Shown here: one piece after another, positions 12,721-13,730 of the stretch | Numbering within the stretch: the stretch's first letter is position 1 | How the letters are laid out: the number at the start of each line of letters is the position of its first letter | Position numbers and translations under genes: made by a program | Notes under the pieces: model-generated | The model's input: only the letters and a program-made list of their open reading frames with translations | What the model was told of the DNA's origin: nothing | The model's database searches: none | Assembly: GCA_027064265.1 (NCBI GenBank) | Contig: JAMOQA010000265.1 | Coordinates: forward strand, 1 to 13,730 | Origin: Acidobacteriota bacterium | GTDB lineage: Bacteria; Acidobacteriota; Polarisedimenticolia; J045 | DNA: 13,730 nt | Direction of reading: 5' to 3'

Positions 12721-13247
12721 GCGGGCGGGAGCGGGACGAGGAGGCCGCCCTCGCGGCGCTCCGGGAACTCCACCGGGAGGTGGACGCGGGCTGGGCGCGC
12801 CTCGCCGCCCGGCACGGGGAGCGGCTCCGGTGCCGCCGCGGGTGCGCCGACTGCTGCGTCGACGGGATCACCGTCTTCTCGGTGGAGGCGGAGCGGATCC
12901 GGCGGGAGTTCCCGGAGGTGGTCGAGGAAGAGGACCCGGCGCCCCCGGGCCGGTGCGCCTTCCTCGCCCCGGACGGCTCGTGCCGCGTCTACCCCGCGCG
13001 GCCCTACGTCTGCCGCACCCAGGGCCTGCCGCTGCGCTGGATCGAGGAGGACCTGGACCTCCAGCTCGTCGAGATGCGGGACGTCTGCCCGCTGAACGAG
13101 GACGGCCCGCCCCTCGAGGAGCTGCCGGCGGAGGACTGCTGGGAGATCGGCCCGGTCGAGGAACGGCTGCGCGAGCTGGAGGATCGCTTCACCGGCGGGC
13201 GGCCACGGCGCATCGGGCTGCGGGAGCTCTTCGCGCGGCGAGGATGA
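12717..13247 (+). CDS. YkgJ-type Cys-cluster (Zn/Fe-chelating) protein, probable CTG start
   Basis: Up to 176 residues if CTG 12717 is the start; the only conventional in-frame start is GTG 12780 (155 residues). The YkgJ/CxxCxxCC signature is present: CRRGCADCC, then SCRVYPARPYVCRTQGLPL and a later DVCPL, eight or more Cys likely to bind a metal or FeS centre. The catalytic role of the family is not known. Codons 12720-12779 keep G/C at nearly every third position and read as a charged helix (RERDEEAALAALRELHREV) running straight into the conserved core, so translation very likely begins before GTG 12780. CTG 12717 overlaps the rubrerythrin stop as CTGA and has GGGAG exactly 8 nt upstream. 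Linkage to rubrerythrin hints at redox or metal handling. The stop is 9 nt from that of the convergent kinase gene. Confidence 0.8.
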   Translation: MSGRERDEEAALAALRELHREVDAGWARLAARHGERLRCRRGCADCCVDGITVFSVEAERIRREFPEVVEEEDPAPPGRCAFLAPDGSCRVYPARPYVCRTQGLPLRWIEEDLDLQLVEMRDVCPLNEDGPPLEELPAEDCWEIGPVEERLRELEDRFTGGRPRRIGLRELFARRG

Positions 13248-13256
13248 CGGCGGGAC

Positions 13257-13730
13257 TCAGCCTTCGAAGCCGATCTTCTCGAGGATGGCGAGCACGCCGT
13301 GCCGATCCCGGTCCGGCAGGGCCCGGGCGGCGGCGAGGGCGCGGCGCTCCGCCACCGGGATGTACCGGGCGAAGCGGGGACGGTCCATCCGGGTCGCCTG
13401 GAAGGCGTAGGTCCCGATCGCCTTGAGCAGCCGCTGGAGGGAGACCCAGGGCCAGGCTTCCAGCTCCCGCGGGTCCGGGAGGACCCCCCCGGCCTCCGCG
13501 CGCCAGCCCTCTCCCGCCGCGTCGGCCAGCTCCGGGGGCAGATCCACGTACGGGTCGTGGACGAGGGAGGCGAGGTCGTACCCGGGCGGGGCGAACAGCA
13601 GGTCCTGGAAGTCCACGACCCCGAGGGAGCCGTCGTCCCGGAGCAGCAGGTTGCGGGCGTGGAAGTCCCGGTGGGCGAGCTGGCGGGCCGGGAGGGCGCA
13701 CCGGTCCGCGACCCGGTCGAGCACGTGGGC
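13257..13730 (-). CDS. AmgK-like APH-fold kinase, C-terminal part (runs off the window)
   Basis: Only the last 157 residues are present; the reading frame is open to the window edge, so the N-lobe lies outside. The catalytic loop LAHRDFHARNLLL (HxDxxxxN motif) is followed by LGVVDFQDLLFAPPGYDLAS, the Mg-binding Asp region. This spacing, and the FQD/YDLASLVHDPYVDLP wording, is most like AmgK, the anomeric kinase that phosphorylates N-acetylmuramate and N-acetylglucosamine in peptidoglycan recycling. The C-terminus (SLQRLLKAIGTYAFQATRMD) also fits that group rather than antibiotic-modifying phosphotransferases. The usual partner, the MurU nucleotidyltransferase, would be expected just outside the window. 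The APH superfamily is certain; AmgK is a good but not exclusive reading. Confidence 0.8.
   Translation of the reverse strand, partial: AHVLDRVADRCALPARQLAHRDFHARNLLLRDDGSLGVVDFQDLLFAPPGYDLASLVHDPYVDLPPELADAAGEGWRAEAGGVLPDPRELEAWPWVSLQRLLKAIGTYAFQATRMDRPRFARYIPVAERRALAAARALPDRDRHGVLAILEKIGFEG

Overview
The window is very GC-rich bacterial DNA in which almost every third codon position is G or C. It is densely packed with genes on both strands. The content suggests a Gram-negative-type (diderm) chromosome: a Spy/CpxP-like periplasmic protein, an AmgK-like cell-wall sugar kinase, a BtuF/BtuC pair, rubrerythrin and a MenA/UbiA-type prenyltransferase. Rubrerythrin and the quinone enzyme point to an anaerobic or microaerobic lifestyle. 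The mix would suit Acidobacteriota or a related candidate phylum, but that placement is inference; there is no rRNA or marker gene to settle it.

Layout, left to right. (1) 92-4030, plus strand: a putative lipoprotein with an Asp-rich calcium-binding-type loop, a strong hairpin, a TMTC-like membrane glycosyltransferase with C-terminal TPRs, and a small exported protein. (2) 4027-4180: a cluster of REP-type palindromes. (3) 4249-5848, minus strand: an ECF sigma factor, a short one-TM putative anti-sigma factor and an exported LTxxQ (Spy/CnrX-like) protein with a Cys/His/Met-rich N-terminus. The three are coupled by overlapping stops and starts and look like an envelope- or metal-stress module. 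(4) 5973-8438, plus strand: PduO-type cobalamin adenosyltransferase, BtuF-like binding protein and BtuC-like permease, i.e. vitamin B12 import plus conversion to the coenzyme, but with no ATPase gene in view. (5) 8681-10309, plus strand: a large exported protein ending in an FN3-like domain. (6) 10306-10462: a second REP cluster with an 18-bp unit present three times. (7) 10486-12044, minus strand: a UbiA/MenA prenyltransferase, a small hydrophobic ORF and a YjbQ-family protein. (8) 12205-13247, plus strand: rubrerythrin and an overlapping YkgJ-type Cys-cluster protein, apparently with a CTG start. (9) 13257 to the end, minus strand: the C-terminal part of an AmgK-like APH-fold kinase.

The most notable signals are these. 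The REP elements have a GTAG foot and compensatory stem changes, and they supply the TAG stop codons of two unrelated exported-protein genes. The ECF/anti-sigma/LTxxQ module has a candidate autoregulatory promoter. The rubrerythrin-ykgJ junction has a probable non-canonical CTG start. The B12 locus lacks its ATPase.
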